This document shows, piece after piece, positions 15,908 through 24,145 of a stretch of 64,000 nucleotides of DNA. The notes under the pieces were generated by a model. The model saw only the letters and a list, made by a program, of their open reading frames with translations. It was not told where the DNA came from and did no database searches. Numbering within the stretch: position 1 is the first letter of the stretch; the number at the start of each line of letters is the position of its first letter. Both the position numbers and the translations under genes were made by a program. Source of the stretch: Alphaproteobacteria bacterium. Lineage in GTDB: Bacteria; Pseudomonadota; Alphaproteobacteria; Caulobacterales; Parvularculaceae. Where the stretch lies: the NCBI GenBank assembly GCA_030426465.1, contig JAUHYK010000004.1:27555-91554 (forward strand). The letters are read 5' to 3'.

Positions 15908-17521
15908 ATGTTTTCTTCCACCCTCCGTTTACGGATGATGGTGCGCGCCTGCGCGCTCCTTCTGTCGCTCTTCCTTGTCGTTTCACTGTCCTCCCCGGCA
16001 GCGCGCGGCGAGGAAGAGCGCTTGCGGCCGGGCGATGTGGAGAAGCCCGCTCAGGAAGTGCGCAGCGACGCAAAGCCTTTCGAACCCTTCCTTATTCGCG
16101 GCGTCAGCTTTGAAGGCGCCGAGGTTCCCGAGGCCGTCGCCGACGCCGCAAGACCCTTCATCGGCGGCGCCGCAACGAAAGAGGTTCTCTCGAAAATAGC
16201 CGCGGATATGAGCGCGGCCTATAAGGACGCAGGCATCGCGTTCTTCACCGTCGTCATCCCTGATCAGAGTTTTGAGAACGGCGTCATCCGTGTGCTCGTC
16301 GCCGAAGGCCGCGTCGCCAATGTCAATTTCTCGGGCGAAACTGATGGCCGCAATCACTATATGGTCACGGCTTACGCTGAACGACTAAAACGCGATACGC
16401 CGACGCGGCAAGCGACGCTGGAGCGCACCGTCTCGCTCACCCGCGACATTCCCGGCCTGAAAATCGAACCTGTCATCCGCTATGGCGCCGAGCCGGGGAC
16501 GATCGATATCGACATGAAGCTGGATTACCAAAAGCCAACGCTGACTGTCGGTTTCTCCAACCGTACAACCCGGCTTGTGCGCGACGGACAATTATCCGCT
16601 CTTGGCAAAGCATATCGGTTATTGCGTGACGGCGATCTGACCACCATGCGTCTCGCCGCATCGGTGAATTTCAAGGACTCGCTTCAGGCCGGGCTTTCTC
16701 ATTCGACCCCCATCGGCACGTCCGGCCTGCGCGCTGAGGCGAGCGCGACAATTGTGCGTTCACGCCCCGCGGCGACCGTGATTGACGGCGATGCGCAAAT
16801 TTACAGCCTGGCGCTCACCATGCCGGTCATCCGTTCGTACAAACGCAATCTCGCGACCCGCTTCTCTCTCGATGCAGTGAACAGCGACAACGCCGCCTTC
16901 GGATCGCTGATCGCCACCGAACAAACACGCGCGGCGCGCATCATCGCCAGCTATAGCGACAATCACGAACGCACGGGCCTGCGCCTCAAGGGCGAAGTCG
17001 CGCAAGGCTTCGCGGCGCTCGGCGCAGATGTTTCTCCCATGATTGGGGAGGAGCAATACACCAAGGCAGAAATCGAAGCGGGACTGACGCGCCGCCTCGG
17101 CGAGCGCGGTTACCTGCGCCTTTCCGGCGGCGGGCAATGGACCGACGACCGCTTGCCCGCCAATGAACGTTTTTCCATCGGCGGCGCGCCATGGGGCCGC
17201 GCCTTTCAAACGGCGCTGTTGAACGCCGATCGCGGCCTCGGGATTTCCGCCGAAAATGCGTGGCGACCCATTAGCGGCGGCGATTTTTCCAAAAGCGAGA
17301 TTTATATTTTCGCTGATTACGCTTCGGGCGATATCTTCTCACGTTTCACTGACGCCTCGGCGAGTTTCGATCTCGGCTCCTTTGGCGCAGGGTTGCGCGC
17401 CGCCTATAAGGATAAAGGCGTTCTGGAGCTGGAGCTGGCGCGCCCGCTCGACCAGCCGGTCCCCGGTTTCGATCAGGACTGGCGGCTTTCCATCGGCTGG
17501 CGTTTTGAATGGCGGCCCTGA
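15908..17521 (+). CDS. ShlB/FhaC-type outer-membrane transporter (TpsB, Omp85 superfamily)
   Basis: A 537-residue outer-membrane protein. A signal peptide ends near residue 33, followed by POTRA domains (FLIRGVSFEGAEVPEAV, about 60-135, and a second to about 205) and a 16-strand barrel region ending in the outer-membrane C-terminal pattern WRFEW. Loop 6 reads RFSIGGAPWGRAF, where classical FhaC proteins have VRGY or VRGF; this GRAF version is common in alphaproteobacteria. TpsB proteins secrete a partner TpsA. No large haemagglutinin-type TpsA lies here; the only candidate is the collagen-like lipoprotein immediately upstream on the same strand, likely in one transcript. Confidence 0.86.
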   Translation: MFSSTLRLRMMVRACALLLSLFLVVSLSSPAARGEEERLRPGDVEKPAQEVRSDAKPFEPFLIRGVSFEGAEVPEAVADAARPFIGGAATKEVLSKIAADMSAAYKDAGIAFFTVVIPDQSFENGVIRVLVAEGRVANVNFSGETDGRNHYMVTAYAERLKRDTPTRQATLERTVSLTRDIPGLKIEPVIRYGAEPGTIDIDMKLDYQKPTLTVGFSNRTTRLVRDGQLSALGKAYRLLRDGDLTTMRLAASVNFKDSLQAGLSHSTPIGTSGLRAEASATIVRSRPAATVIDGDAQIYSLALTMPVIRSYKRNLATRFSLDAVNSDNAAFGSLIATEQTRAARIIASYSDNHERTGLRLKGEVAQGFAALGADVSPMIGEEQYTKAEIEAGLTRRLGERGYLRLSGGGQWTDDRLPANERFSIGGAPWGRAFQTALLNADRGLGISAENAWRPISGGDFSKSEIYIFADYASGDIFSRFTDASASFDLGSFGAGLRAAYKDKGVLELELARPLDQPVPGFDQDWRLSIGWRFEWRP

Positions 17522-17593
17522 CAAGCTGATTGAACATAGCGCCATTCGCGCCTAAATTCGCTGTGACCAAGACGCAGACAGCGGAAAGCAGCG

Positions 17594-17878
17594 ATGAGCG
17601 AACCTTCCTTCAAAGACCGGATTACCGGCGGCGGCACAGCGCGCACGGCGATCAAACTCATCATTGCGTCGATCATTGTCGGCGCGGTCTTTTCACTTCT
17701 GGGGATTGGCGTCGCCGAATTCTGGCGCGGGATCTTTCACAATGTGAAGGATTTCATCGGCATGCTGGGAGAAAATGTCGGCGAGGTCGTTCTGACCCTG
17801 CTCACCTATCTCGTCATCGGCGCCGGGATCGTCATTCCAATCTGGCTGATCTCGCGGCTGTTGTCGTCGCGGAAGTAA
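17594..17878 (+). CDS. Small inner-membrane protein (DUF6460-like)
   Basis: A 94-residue protein with two hydrophobic helices (about 20-45 and 64-88) separated by an amphipathic segment, basic at both ends. The pattern of a short polar start, first helix ending in LGIGVAEFWRGI, and second helix ending ISRLL is like the alphaproteobacterial DUF6460 family as I recall it. Function is unknown. It follows the TpsB gene by 72 bases on the same strand and precedes another small membrane gene by three bases; whether it serves the secretion pair is open. Confidence 0.65.
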   Translation: MSEPSFKDRITGGGTARTAIKLIIASIIVGAVFSLLGIGVAEFWRGIFHNVKDFIGMLGENVGEVVLTLLTYLVIGAGIVIPIWLISRLLSSRK

Positions 17879-17881
17879 GTT

Positions 17882-18241
17882 GTGGATCATCCGCTGGATC
17901 CGTTTGTCCTTTCTCTCTCCGAAGGTGAGCAAGTCAATTTTATTCGGCTGTTTTTCGTGATCGGCATGATCATCGGCGCGGTCGGATTTATATATTTCTG
18001 GTTCGTTGCGGTACGGTTGTGGGTATTGAACGTTCACGATACATGGAAGAATAAACGAGGCTTCCTTTGGTTGAATGATTTTCGAAATCCATTCGTTCAA
18101 CGCTTCATGAAGACCGTATTCAAAGCTTCCCTGGTCTGGTTGATTGCTGGATGGCCATTAGTTTTCGTTCTTACAGGCCTTGTAAGCGTAGAAGCCATGA
18201 ACGAACTGCTCGGATACCATACGATTTCCGGTCCTAATTAA
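17882..18241 (+). CDS. Hypothetical small membrane protein
   Basis: A 119-residue protein with two strong hydrophobic helices (about 22-48 and 84-106) and an aromatic-rich connecting segment (WKNKRGFLWLNDF). It starts with GTG only three bases after the previous stop, suggesting coupled translation. Base composition is more AT-rich than surrounding genes, hinting at a different origin. I do not recognise the family. It is convergent with the winged-helix regulator, ending eight bases from it. Confidence 0.55.
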   Translation: MDHPLDPFVLSLSEGEQVNFIRLFFVIGMIIGAVGFIYFWFVAVRLWVLNVHDTWKNKRGFLWLNDFRNPFVQRFMKTVFKASLVWLIAGWPLVFVLTGLVSVEAMNELLGYHTISGPN

Positions 18242-18249
18242 CCTCAGCG

Positions 18250-18567
18250 CTACTCCGCCGCCTTCGGGCGCAACAAATCTTCCATGCGGGCGATATAGGC
18301 GATCCACGCCTCGCGCCCCTTTTTAGTGAAGCGCACGGTCGTTTGCGGACGCCGTCCGCGAAAGCCCTTTTCAACTTTCACATAACCGGCGTCTTCGAGC
18401 TTTCGGAGGTGTACGGACAGATTTCCGTCACTCCCGCCAACCCGCGCTTTCAGTTCATTGAAATCCGCCGCGCCGGCGCCCGACAAAAACGCCATGACGG
18501 AAAGACGCACCCGCCCGTGGATAACGTCGTCGATCTCGCGATAATCAAAGTCGGGGTCGCCAGTCAT
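18250..18567 (-). CDS. Winged-helix transcriptional regulator (HTH_34/MarR-like)
   Basis: A 105-residue single-domain DNA-binding protein. The helix-turn-helix reads FNELKARVGGSDGNLSVHLR (about 36-55), followed by the wing KGFRGRRPQTTVRFTKKG. This short family usually regulates an adjacent membrane protein gene, and here a six-helix membrane protein gene lies three bases upstream on the same strand. A perfect dyad ACTTTAT-AAA-ATAAAGT upstream of that gene is the likely operator, giving autoregulation (inference). There is no visible ligand-binding domain. Confidence 0.8.
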   Translation of the reverse strand: MTGDPDFDYREIDDVIHGRVRLSVMAFLSGAGAADFNELKARVGGSDGNLSVHLRKLEDAGYVKVEKGFRGRRPQTTVRFTKKGREAWIAYIARMEDLLRPKAAE

Positions 18568-18570
18568 AGG

Positions 18571-19239
18571 TCAGACAATGTCTTTCGGTTCCTGACGCAT
18601 CAATAAAAGTCCCGGCAGACCCGCGCACAGAAAACAACCCGCCGCGCCCAAGAGAAACTGATAGTTGCTCGTCATAAGAAAAAGCGCGGCGACTGAAAAG
18701 CCCCAGGAGAGCAAGGCGAACCCCTTGAGCCAGGACAGCCGCGCCGCCGTTGCGGTTGCGTAAAATGCGACGCCGTAAACGCCAAAGGACACAGGGAACA
18801 TCAGACTGAACAGAAAATAGCGCGGCACCCCAAACTGGGTGAAGTCGTCATGAACAATCATCAGCCCCACCCAAAAGGCCGTCATGAAAATCCCGACGGA
18901 AAACCAGACGGCTTGCGCGGTGCGATTGCCCATGGTCAAGGCGCCGGGTTTAGGGCCCGTAATACGCCTCATCAACAGAGACGAACACCAGCCAATCAAT
19001 CCGGCGACAATCCAGGGCGCGATTACGGGAAGGCCGCGGATTGGCGCGACCCCGGTCAGGATCAAATAGGCGCATAGCGAAGCAGCGCCCATCAACCCGC
19101 CCCAGAGCACATAATAAACGCCGCCCACCAACGGCGCGTCACGCCCCTCTTCGGCGAGGCTGCGCACATAAGCGAGTTCGCTCGCCATCGCCGCCTCACG
19201 GGCGCCGCCTTCGAGATAATCCTGATCGCTGACGCTCAT
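18571..19239 (-). CDS. Six-helix membrane protein paired with regulator
   Basis: A 222-residue protein with a soluble N-terminal 30 residues (EAAMASELAYVRSLAEEGRD) followed by about six hydrophobic helices. Homologues of this layout are often found with a short winged-helix regulator, as here, where the two genes are separated by three bases. Function is unknown; I would not assign a transport role. The promoter upstream contains the ACTTTAT dyad described separately, and a GAGGAGAAAGCC-type ribosome site precedes the ATG. Confidence 0.7.
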   Translation of the reverse strand: MSVSDQDYLEGGAREAAMASELAYVRSLAEEGRDAPLVGGVYYVLWGGLMGAASLCAYLILTGVAPIRGLPVIAPWIVAGLIGWCSSLLMRRITGPKPGALTMGNRTAQAVWFSVGIFMTAFWVGLMIVHDDFTQFGVPRYFLFSLMFPVSFGVYGVAFYATATAARLSWLKGFALLSWGFSVAALFLMTSNYQFLLGAAGCFLCAGLPGLLLMRQEPKDIV

Positions 19240-19258
19240 GGCTTTCTCCTCGTGATTA

Positions 19259-19275
19259 ACTTTATAAAATAAAGT
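19259..19275. promoter_or_regulatory. Perfect 7-3-7 dyad, candidate operator
   Basis: ACTTTAT (19259-19265) and ATAAAGT (19269-19275) are perfect inverted arms around AAA. The site lies 20 bases upstream of the membrane protein start within a sharply AT-rich patch, exactly where an autoregulator of the winged-helix type would bind. Confidence 0.55.
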
Positions 19276-19413
19276 AAAATTTCAGCGCTTCAAGATCGCA
19301 TGCGAAAAATCGATTATACGCGCGCCCGATGCGGCGAGCCGCGTTGACCGCACAGCCGGGGAGCTATCTGTCTAAAAGCGAAAACAACCCACCGCAGCCT
19401 TGGAGAAAGGGTC

Positions 19414-20346
19414 ATGAACAGCGACGCTCCAATATCGGCCAAGCCAGACCGCCGAACCGTTCTGACAGGCGCCGCGGCGGCGCTCGCGGCACCGACCTTT
19501 GCAAGGGCGCAGTCCCTGCAGCGTCTTCACAAAACCATTCCCTCCACCGGTGTGACGATCCCGGCCGTGGGCATGGGCTCCTGGCTCACATTCGATGTCG
19601 GCGCGAACGCCGGTTTGCGCGCAGCGCGCACGGACGTGTTGCGTGAATTTTTCCGGCTTGGCGGCGCCGTTATCGACTCATCGCCCATGTATGGAACGTC
19701 GCAAGAGGTCATCGGCCATGCGCTTGATCAACTCGGACGTCCCGACCGGATGTTCACCGCTGACAAGGTCTGGATCGGCGACGGCGCGCAAGGGCCGGCG
19801 CAAATAGACCAGAGCGCGCGGCGCTGGGGCGTCGAGCGTTTCAATCTCTTACAGGTGCACAATCTTGTTTCCTGGCGCGCGCATCTGGAAACCCTTTTCG
19901 CCATGAAAGCCGAAGGCCGCCTCGCTCATGTGGGCGTCACCAGCTATTCCGGTCATCACTATGATGAAATGGAGCGCATCCTCCGTGATCATCCGCTCGA
20001 CTTTATTCAGCTTACCTACAATATGGCCGACCGGCGCGCTGAAAACCGATTGTTGCCATTGGCGCTCGAAAAGGGCGTCGCCGTCATCGCCAACCGCCCC
20101 TTCGGTGAAGGCGCTGTTATCGACGCAGCAAAGCGCCATCCCCTGCCCGACATCGCGGCGGAGATCGGCGCCGCCAACTGGGCGCAGTTTCTGCTGAAAT
20201 TCATTATCTCACACCCGGCGATCACCGCAGCCATTCCCGCGACGCGCCGTGTCGATCATATGCGCGAGAATATGGGCGCGCTTTCGGGAGCGACGCCAGA
20301 TCGCGAATTTCGTTTGCGCATGGTGCAAAACTTCGACGCGCTCTAG
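19414..20346 (+). CDS. Aldo/keto reductase with Tat signal
   Basis: A 310-residue TIM-barrel oxidoreductase. The N-terminus DRRTVLTGAAAALAAPTFARA is a twin-arginine signal, implying export of the folded enzyme with its nicotinamide cofactor. Catalytic tetrad candidates are Asp and Tyr in IDSSPMYG, Lys in TADKV and His in LQVHN. The C-terminal part (NRPFGEG, then IPATRRVDHMREN) is the usual cofactor-binding region. GGAGAAAGG precedes the ATG. Substrate unknown. It stands alone, convergent with the small DUF6476-like gene. Confidence 0.87.
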   Translation: MNSDAPISAKPDRRTVLTGAAAALAAPTFARAQSLQRLHKTIPSTGVTIPAVGMGSWLTFDVGANAGLRAARTDVLREFFRLGGAVIDSSPMYGTSQEVIGHALDQLGRPDRMFTADKVWIGDGAQGPAQIDQSARRWGVERFNLLQVHNLVSWRAHLETLFAMKAEGRLAHVGVTSYSGHHYDEMERILRDHPLDFIQLTYNMADRRAENRLLPLALEKGVAVIANRPFGEGAVIDAAKRHPLPDIAAEIGAANWAQFLLKFIISHPAITAAIPATRRVDHMRENMGALSGATPDREFRLRMVQNFDAL

Positions 20347-20361
20347 CGGCGCCTTCCGGAC

Positions 20362-20766
20362 TTACTTGATCGGAATGCGCGCGATCTCTTCACCCTTCAC
20401 AATGTCATAGATCACAACGACAACGCCGTCCGGTCCTGAGACGCGCACTGCCAGTCGATCACCGTCCAGCGCGATGGCGCCGGCGGCCTCCCCCGGGGCG
20501 AGCGCAAGCCCCGCCATATCGGCAGGGGCTGCGTTTACATCGGCAACGTCCTCAACCACGACCGGCGTTGCAAGCTCCGCCTCGTCTTTTTTGGGTTTGC
20601 CGAAAATGGCGATAATCGCCGCCACGGCGACGAGAAACACAGCCGGCATCGTCAGGATGATGAGCCAGAGATTGCGCGTGCCGATGGAATGAGCAAGCCC
20701 GCCCAGCCCCGAATTGGGCGCCGGCGGCGTCTCTGCTTGCGGGTGCTCGCTTTGTGTCTCGCTCAT
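20362..20766 (-). CDS. Single-pass membrane protein (DUF6476-like)
   Basis: A 134-residue protein with a cytoplasmic Pro/Glu-rich start, one transmembrane helix (about 33-55), an acidic Ala/Val linker and a C-terminal periplasmic beta domain ending DIVKGEEIARIPIK. Position and layout, divergent from a RluD-type pseudouridine synthase, resemble the small DUF6476 family of Rhodobacterales. The similarity is recalled, not searched. No function is known. Confidence 0.6.
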   Translation of the reverse strand: MSETQSEHPQAETPPAPNSGLGGLAHSIGTRNLWLIILTMPAVFLVAVAAIIAIFGKPKKDEAELATPVVVEDVADVNAAPADMAGLALAPGEAAGAIALDGDRLAVRVSGPDGVVVVIYDIVKGEEIARIPIK

Positions 20767-20833
20767 AGGGATCGTCGCTCCTGAAGGGCTGGGGCTGGCG
20801 GATGCGGTGATTGCCCGCTAAACCGCCCCCTCT

Positions 20834-21925
20834 ATGACCGTTGATGACGAAACCCTCAAGTCAGAAGGGGAGCCTGATGACACAGGCGCCTACACCCTTC
20901 TTGTGGATGAAGAGGCCGCTGGCGCGCGCCTTGACAAATGGCTTGCGGAGAAAATCACCGGGTTGACGCGCACCCGGCTGAAAACGCTGATCGAAAGCGG
21001 CGCCCTGACCCGCGGCGGCAAGGCGTTCACCAGCCCGTCATGGAAACTGCGCGAAGGCGAGGAATACCGGCTGGTCCCGCCGCCCCTTGAGGACCCTGCG
21101 CCGCTGCCCGAAGCGATCCCTCTTGATGTGATTTACGAAGATGACGACCTGATCGTCGTTAACAAGCCGGCGGGCCTTGTGGTTCATCCGGCCCCGGGCG
21201 CTTGGTCCGGCACGCTCGTCAATGCGCTGATCCATCATTGCGGCGAGACGCTTTCCGGCATTGGCGGCGCGCGACGGCCCGGCATTGTCCACCGCATCGA
21301 CAAGGAAACCTCGGGCCTTCTCGTGGTCGCCAAACATGACGCAGCCCATCAGGGCCTGTCCGCCGCCTTTTCCGCCCATGACATTGACCGCGTCTATGAA
21401 GCGATCGCCGTTGGAGCGCCGCGCCCCGGGGTTGGAACCGTTGACGCGCCGCTCGGGCGAAATGTCCGTGACCGGACGAAAATGGCGGTCGTCGACGCCT
21501 GGGAATATGATGAGGAACAGGACGCCCACATTCCCAAACACGGCGCCCGGCACGCCGTGACCCATTACAAGGTGATCGAGGCGTTCGGCCGCGCCCGCGC
21601 CAAGCTGAAAGGCGACGCCCTCGCCTCGCTGATCGAATGCACGCTGGAGACGGGCCGCACCCACCAGATCCGCGTTCACCTCGCCTCTATCAATTGTCCG
21701 CTGATCGGCGACCAGGTCTATGGCCGCGGACCGGGCCTGTCGGGCCTCAAACCCGGCGAACCGGCGGCGGACCACGCTATCGAGACGATCCGCAATTTCA
21801 GGCGCCAGGCGCTCCACGCCAAGGTGCTCGGCTTCGCGCACCCCATCACTGGCGAAACCATGCGTTTTGAGGCGCCGGCGCCGGAGGATTTCCAGACCTT
21901 GCTGGCGGCGCTGAGGGCGCTTTAA
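20834..21925 (+). CDS. rluD: RluA-family 23S rRNA pseudouridine synthase (RluD-like)
   Basis: A 363-residue enzyme converting specific uridines to pseudouridine in the large rRNA. An S4 RNA-binding domain occupies about 30-90 and the catalytic motif is HRIDKETSGLLVVAKHD starting at 153, with Asp156 the nucleophile. Later motifs ETGRTHQIRVHL and GDQVYG are also diagnostic. At 363 residues it is longer than E. coli RluD because of inserts around 240-260 (DEEQDAHIPKHGARH). No Shine-Dalgarno is evident before the ATG. RluD versus RluC specificity is not certain. Confidence 0.9.
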   Translation: MTVDDETLKSEGEPDDTGAYTLLVDEEAAGARLDKWLAEKITGLTRTRLKTLIESGALTRGGKAFTSPSWKLREGEEYRLVPPPLEDPAPLPEAIPLDVIYEDDDLIVVNKPAGLVVHPAPGAWSGTLVNALIHHCGETLSGIGGARRPGIVHRIDKETSGLLVVAKHDAAHQGLSAAFSAHDIDRVYEAIAVGAPRPGVGTVDAPLGRNVRDRTKMAVVDAWEYDEEQDAHIPKHGARHAVTHYKVIEAFGRARAKLKGDALASLIECTLETGRTHQIRVHLASINCPLIGDQVYGRGPGLSGLKPGEPAADHAIETIRNFRRQALHAKVLGFAHPITGETMRFEAPAPEDFQTLLAALRAL

Positions 21926-21949
21926 CCCCGCCTCACCGCCGGCTTTCGG

Positions 21950-22573
21950 TCAAGCCTTGCCGCGCCGTCTCACAGCTCCGAGAAAACCTGCGCCGGCCAT
22001 AAAGAGCCATGCCGCCGCTGGCAGCGGCACTTCTGACGGCGAGACTCCGGCGGAGACGCTGAACACCGGGTCGTTCAACCCGCAGGCGAGGTCATAATTG
22101 AACTCGCAAGTGAACAAGACGGACATGATGAGATCGGTCGAGCGAAGACCGCCGAAAATCGAAGATCCGCCGAAATCGGCTTCGCCAAGCAATGTCCCCG
22201 TACCATTGAGACCGCTATAGGCGAGAATGCGTCCGCCATCGGCGATATTATGCGTGCTGACGCCGACAGCGTTGACGCCGTCCGCGAAGTTCAAACCGAG
22301 CGACGGCGTCGCCGCGCCCAGGAAATATTGACCGTTCAGCAACGCGCCGTCGCTTCGCACATAGGACGACGGCCCGAAAAATTCGGCGCCCGGCGTTTCC
22401 GCGGACAACTCACCGGTGGTCTTGCCGATGCTTTCCGACGTGTCGATGATGGTGACGCCTTCCGGCGCCGCCGCTTCAAAGGCCGCCTGATCGCTATAGG
22501 TCACGACCGTCGCATTTGCGCCGGACATGATGGCTGCGAGCGCGGCTGCCGCTGCAATTGATTTCTGGAACAT
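21950..22573 (-). CDS. VPLPA-CTERM sorted surface/secreted protein
   Basis: A 207-residue exported protein. Start 22573 has GAGGG just upstream and gives a clean signal peptide ending SGANA; longer in-frame starts are not credible. The C-terminus has the tripartite sorting signal: VPLPAAAW, a hydrophobic helix, then Arg-rich RRRGKA, the VPLPA-CTERM variant recognised by exosortases. The body is beta-rich with a Cys pair (CEFNYDLAC) as in many such extracellular proteins. It should be processed by an exosortase, which is not in this window, although a possible XrtV accessory gene is (45267). A 22-base perfect dyad lies upstream. Confidence 0.85.
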   Translation of the reverse strand: MFQKSIAAAAALAAIMSGANATVVTYSDQAAFEAAAPEGVTIIDTSESIGKTTGELSAETPGAEFFGPSSYVRSDGALLNGQYFLGAATPSLGLNFADGVNAVGVSTHNIADGGRILAYSGLNGTGTLLGEADFGGSSIFGGLRSTDLIMSVLFTCEFNYDLACGLNDPVFSVSAGVSPSEVPLPAAAWLFMAGAGFLGAVRRRGKA

Positions 22574-23213
22574 TTTACCCTCACACAGATACACAACGTG
22601 AGTGTCGTAAGCGGCGCATACAAAACCCGCATCATCAACTTTGATGATGCCGGCGCATTGTCGCGTCAGAAGACGCTTGTTAACCAGTTTTTCGACGGAA
22701 GACGGTTCCCTAGAACTGGAAATCGTCCGCATTGAGTGCGGGCCTCTGGTCTGTATGAAAGAGCGATGAAATCCACAGCGACGCCCTTGACCGACAGTGA
22801 GCATAGCGCTCCCCTAGCCCCTCAGCGCGGCGGCGCTGTTGGAACAAACATGAAGCACGGATTGGCTGGCCACAAGCAAGGCGCATCGCCACCACAACGC
22901 ACTGATTGCGCTCTTCACGCTTTTGTTGACGCCCGGGAGCGCCATTTGACTGGCTGTATCAGGCGCCCTGAGCGATAATGCGGAAAGATCGGCGAATCGC
23001 CTCTATTGGAGCAAAACAGAGCAAAAACAACACCTTGGTCGCCCTCTTGGTTTCCTTTGGCGCCCTTCCCATATGGATATGGCAAGCGCCCGATAAGAGG
23101 CGCTCCATCCATGGGGCAATCCAACCGAACATTTAGAGTCGCGCCCGTGTTAGAATATGCGCCAGTCCGGCCTTTGGCCGTCCAGCTGGCGCTAACAGGA
23201 GAGACCCGCGCTG
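22574..23213. other. Long intergenic region between VPLPA gene and rpoH
   Basis: A 640-base gap with divergent promoters. It holds the 10-2-10 dyad at 22629-22650 and, about 130 bases before rpoH, a 6-2-6 dyad CCATAT-GG-ATATGG (23069-23082). Open frames across it are short and lack coding character. An extended leader is plausible for rpoH, whose translation is often temperature controlled, but I cannot identify the fold or a sigma-32 promoter with confidence. Confidence 0.45.
22629..22650. promoter_or_regulatory. Perfect 10-2-10 dyad upstream of VPLPA-CTERM gene
   Basis: GCATCATCAA (22629-22638) and TTGATGATGC (22641-22650) are exact inverted arms around CT, 55 bases upstream of the VPLPA-CTERM start. 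It could be an operator or an RNA hairpin in the leader. Its perfection over 20 paired bases is unlikely by chance. Confidence 0.55.
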
Positions 23214-24134
23214 ATGAGCAACGCACTGACAACAACTGGTTCCGCCCTGACGCCGGAGGGCAGTCTTTCGCGCTACCTCGCCGAGATCCGCAAATTTCCC
23301 ATGCTGGAAAAGGATGAGGAATATATGCTCGCGAAACGTTTCGCCGAGCATGAAGACCCGGATGCGGCGCAAAAGCTGATCACTTCGCATTTACGTCTGG
23401 TGGCGAAAATCGCCATGGGCTATCGCGGCTATGGCCTGCCGATCGGTGAGGTCATTTCCGAAGGCAATGTCGGCCTGATGCAGGCCGTGAAGAAATTCGA
23501 TCCGGAAAAAGGGTTCCGCCTGGCGACCTACGCCATGTGGTGGATCCGCGCCTCCATTCAGGAATATGTGCTGCGCTCCTGGAGCCTGGTGAAAATCGGC
23601 ACCACCGCGGCGCAGAAAAAACTGTTCTTCAATCTGCGCAAAATCAAAGGCCAGATCGAAGCGGTCGATGACGGCGATCTGCATCCTGAACAGGTGGAGC
23701 ACATCGCCACGAAACTCGGCGTCACCACTGACGACGTCATTTCCATGAACCGGCGCATGTCGGGCGGCGAAGCCTCGCTCAATGCCCCCATGGGCAAGGA
23801 CGCCGAAGGCGGCGGCGAATGGCAGGACTGGCTGGTGGACGAAAACGCCGTCAATCCTGAAGCCAAACTCGCCAATGAAGACGAGTACGATATGCGCATG
23901 GGGCTGCTCGAAACGGCGCTCGCGACGTTGAACGAGCGTGAGCAGCACATTCTGACCGAACGGCGCCTGAAGGATAATCCGTCGACGCTGGAGGAATTGT
24001 CCCAGGAATATGGCGTGTCGCGCGAACGCGTGCGCCAGATTGAAGTGCGCGCCTTTGAAAAGCTGCAAAAAGCCATGAAACGCATGGACCGCGACGCCAA
24101 ACAGGCGACAACGGAAGCGGCTGAAGCGCTCTAG
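23214..24134 (+). CDS. rpoH: RNA polymerase sigma-32 factor RpoH
   Basis: A 306-residue heat-shock sigma factor. Region 2 contains AKRFAEHEDPDAAQKLITSHL and LATYAMWWIRASIQEYVLRS; the RpoH box is QKKLFFNLRK at about 134-143, which distinguishes it from RpoD; region 4 ends with ELSQEYGVSRERVRQIEVRAF. It directs transcription of chaperone and protease genes. Length matches alphaproteobacterial RpoH. AGGAGA precedes the ATG by about eleven bases. Many alphaproteobacteria carry two RpoH copies; only one is in this window. A strong terminator follows at 24158. Confidence 0.96.
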   Translation: MSNALTTTGSALTPEGSLSRYLAEIRKFPMLEKDEEYMLAKRFAEHEDPDAAQKLITSHLRLVAKIAMGYRGYGLPIGEVISEGNVGLMQAVKKFDPEKGFRLATYAMWWIRASIQEYVLRSWSLVKIGTTAAQKKLFFNLRKIKGQIEAVDDGDLHPEQVEHIATKLGVTTDDVISMNRRMSGGEASLNAPMGKDAEGGGEWQDWLVDENAVNPEAKLANEDEYDMRMGLLETALATLNEREQHILTERRLKDNPSTLEELSQEYGVSRERVRQIEVRAFEKLQKAMKRMDRDAKQATTEAAEAL

Positions 24135-24145
24135 TCAAACCCCGA

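Noticed and set aside
21038-21841. 267-codon open frame antisense to the RluD-type gene
   Set aside because: Shadow of a well-defined pseudouridine synthase.
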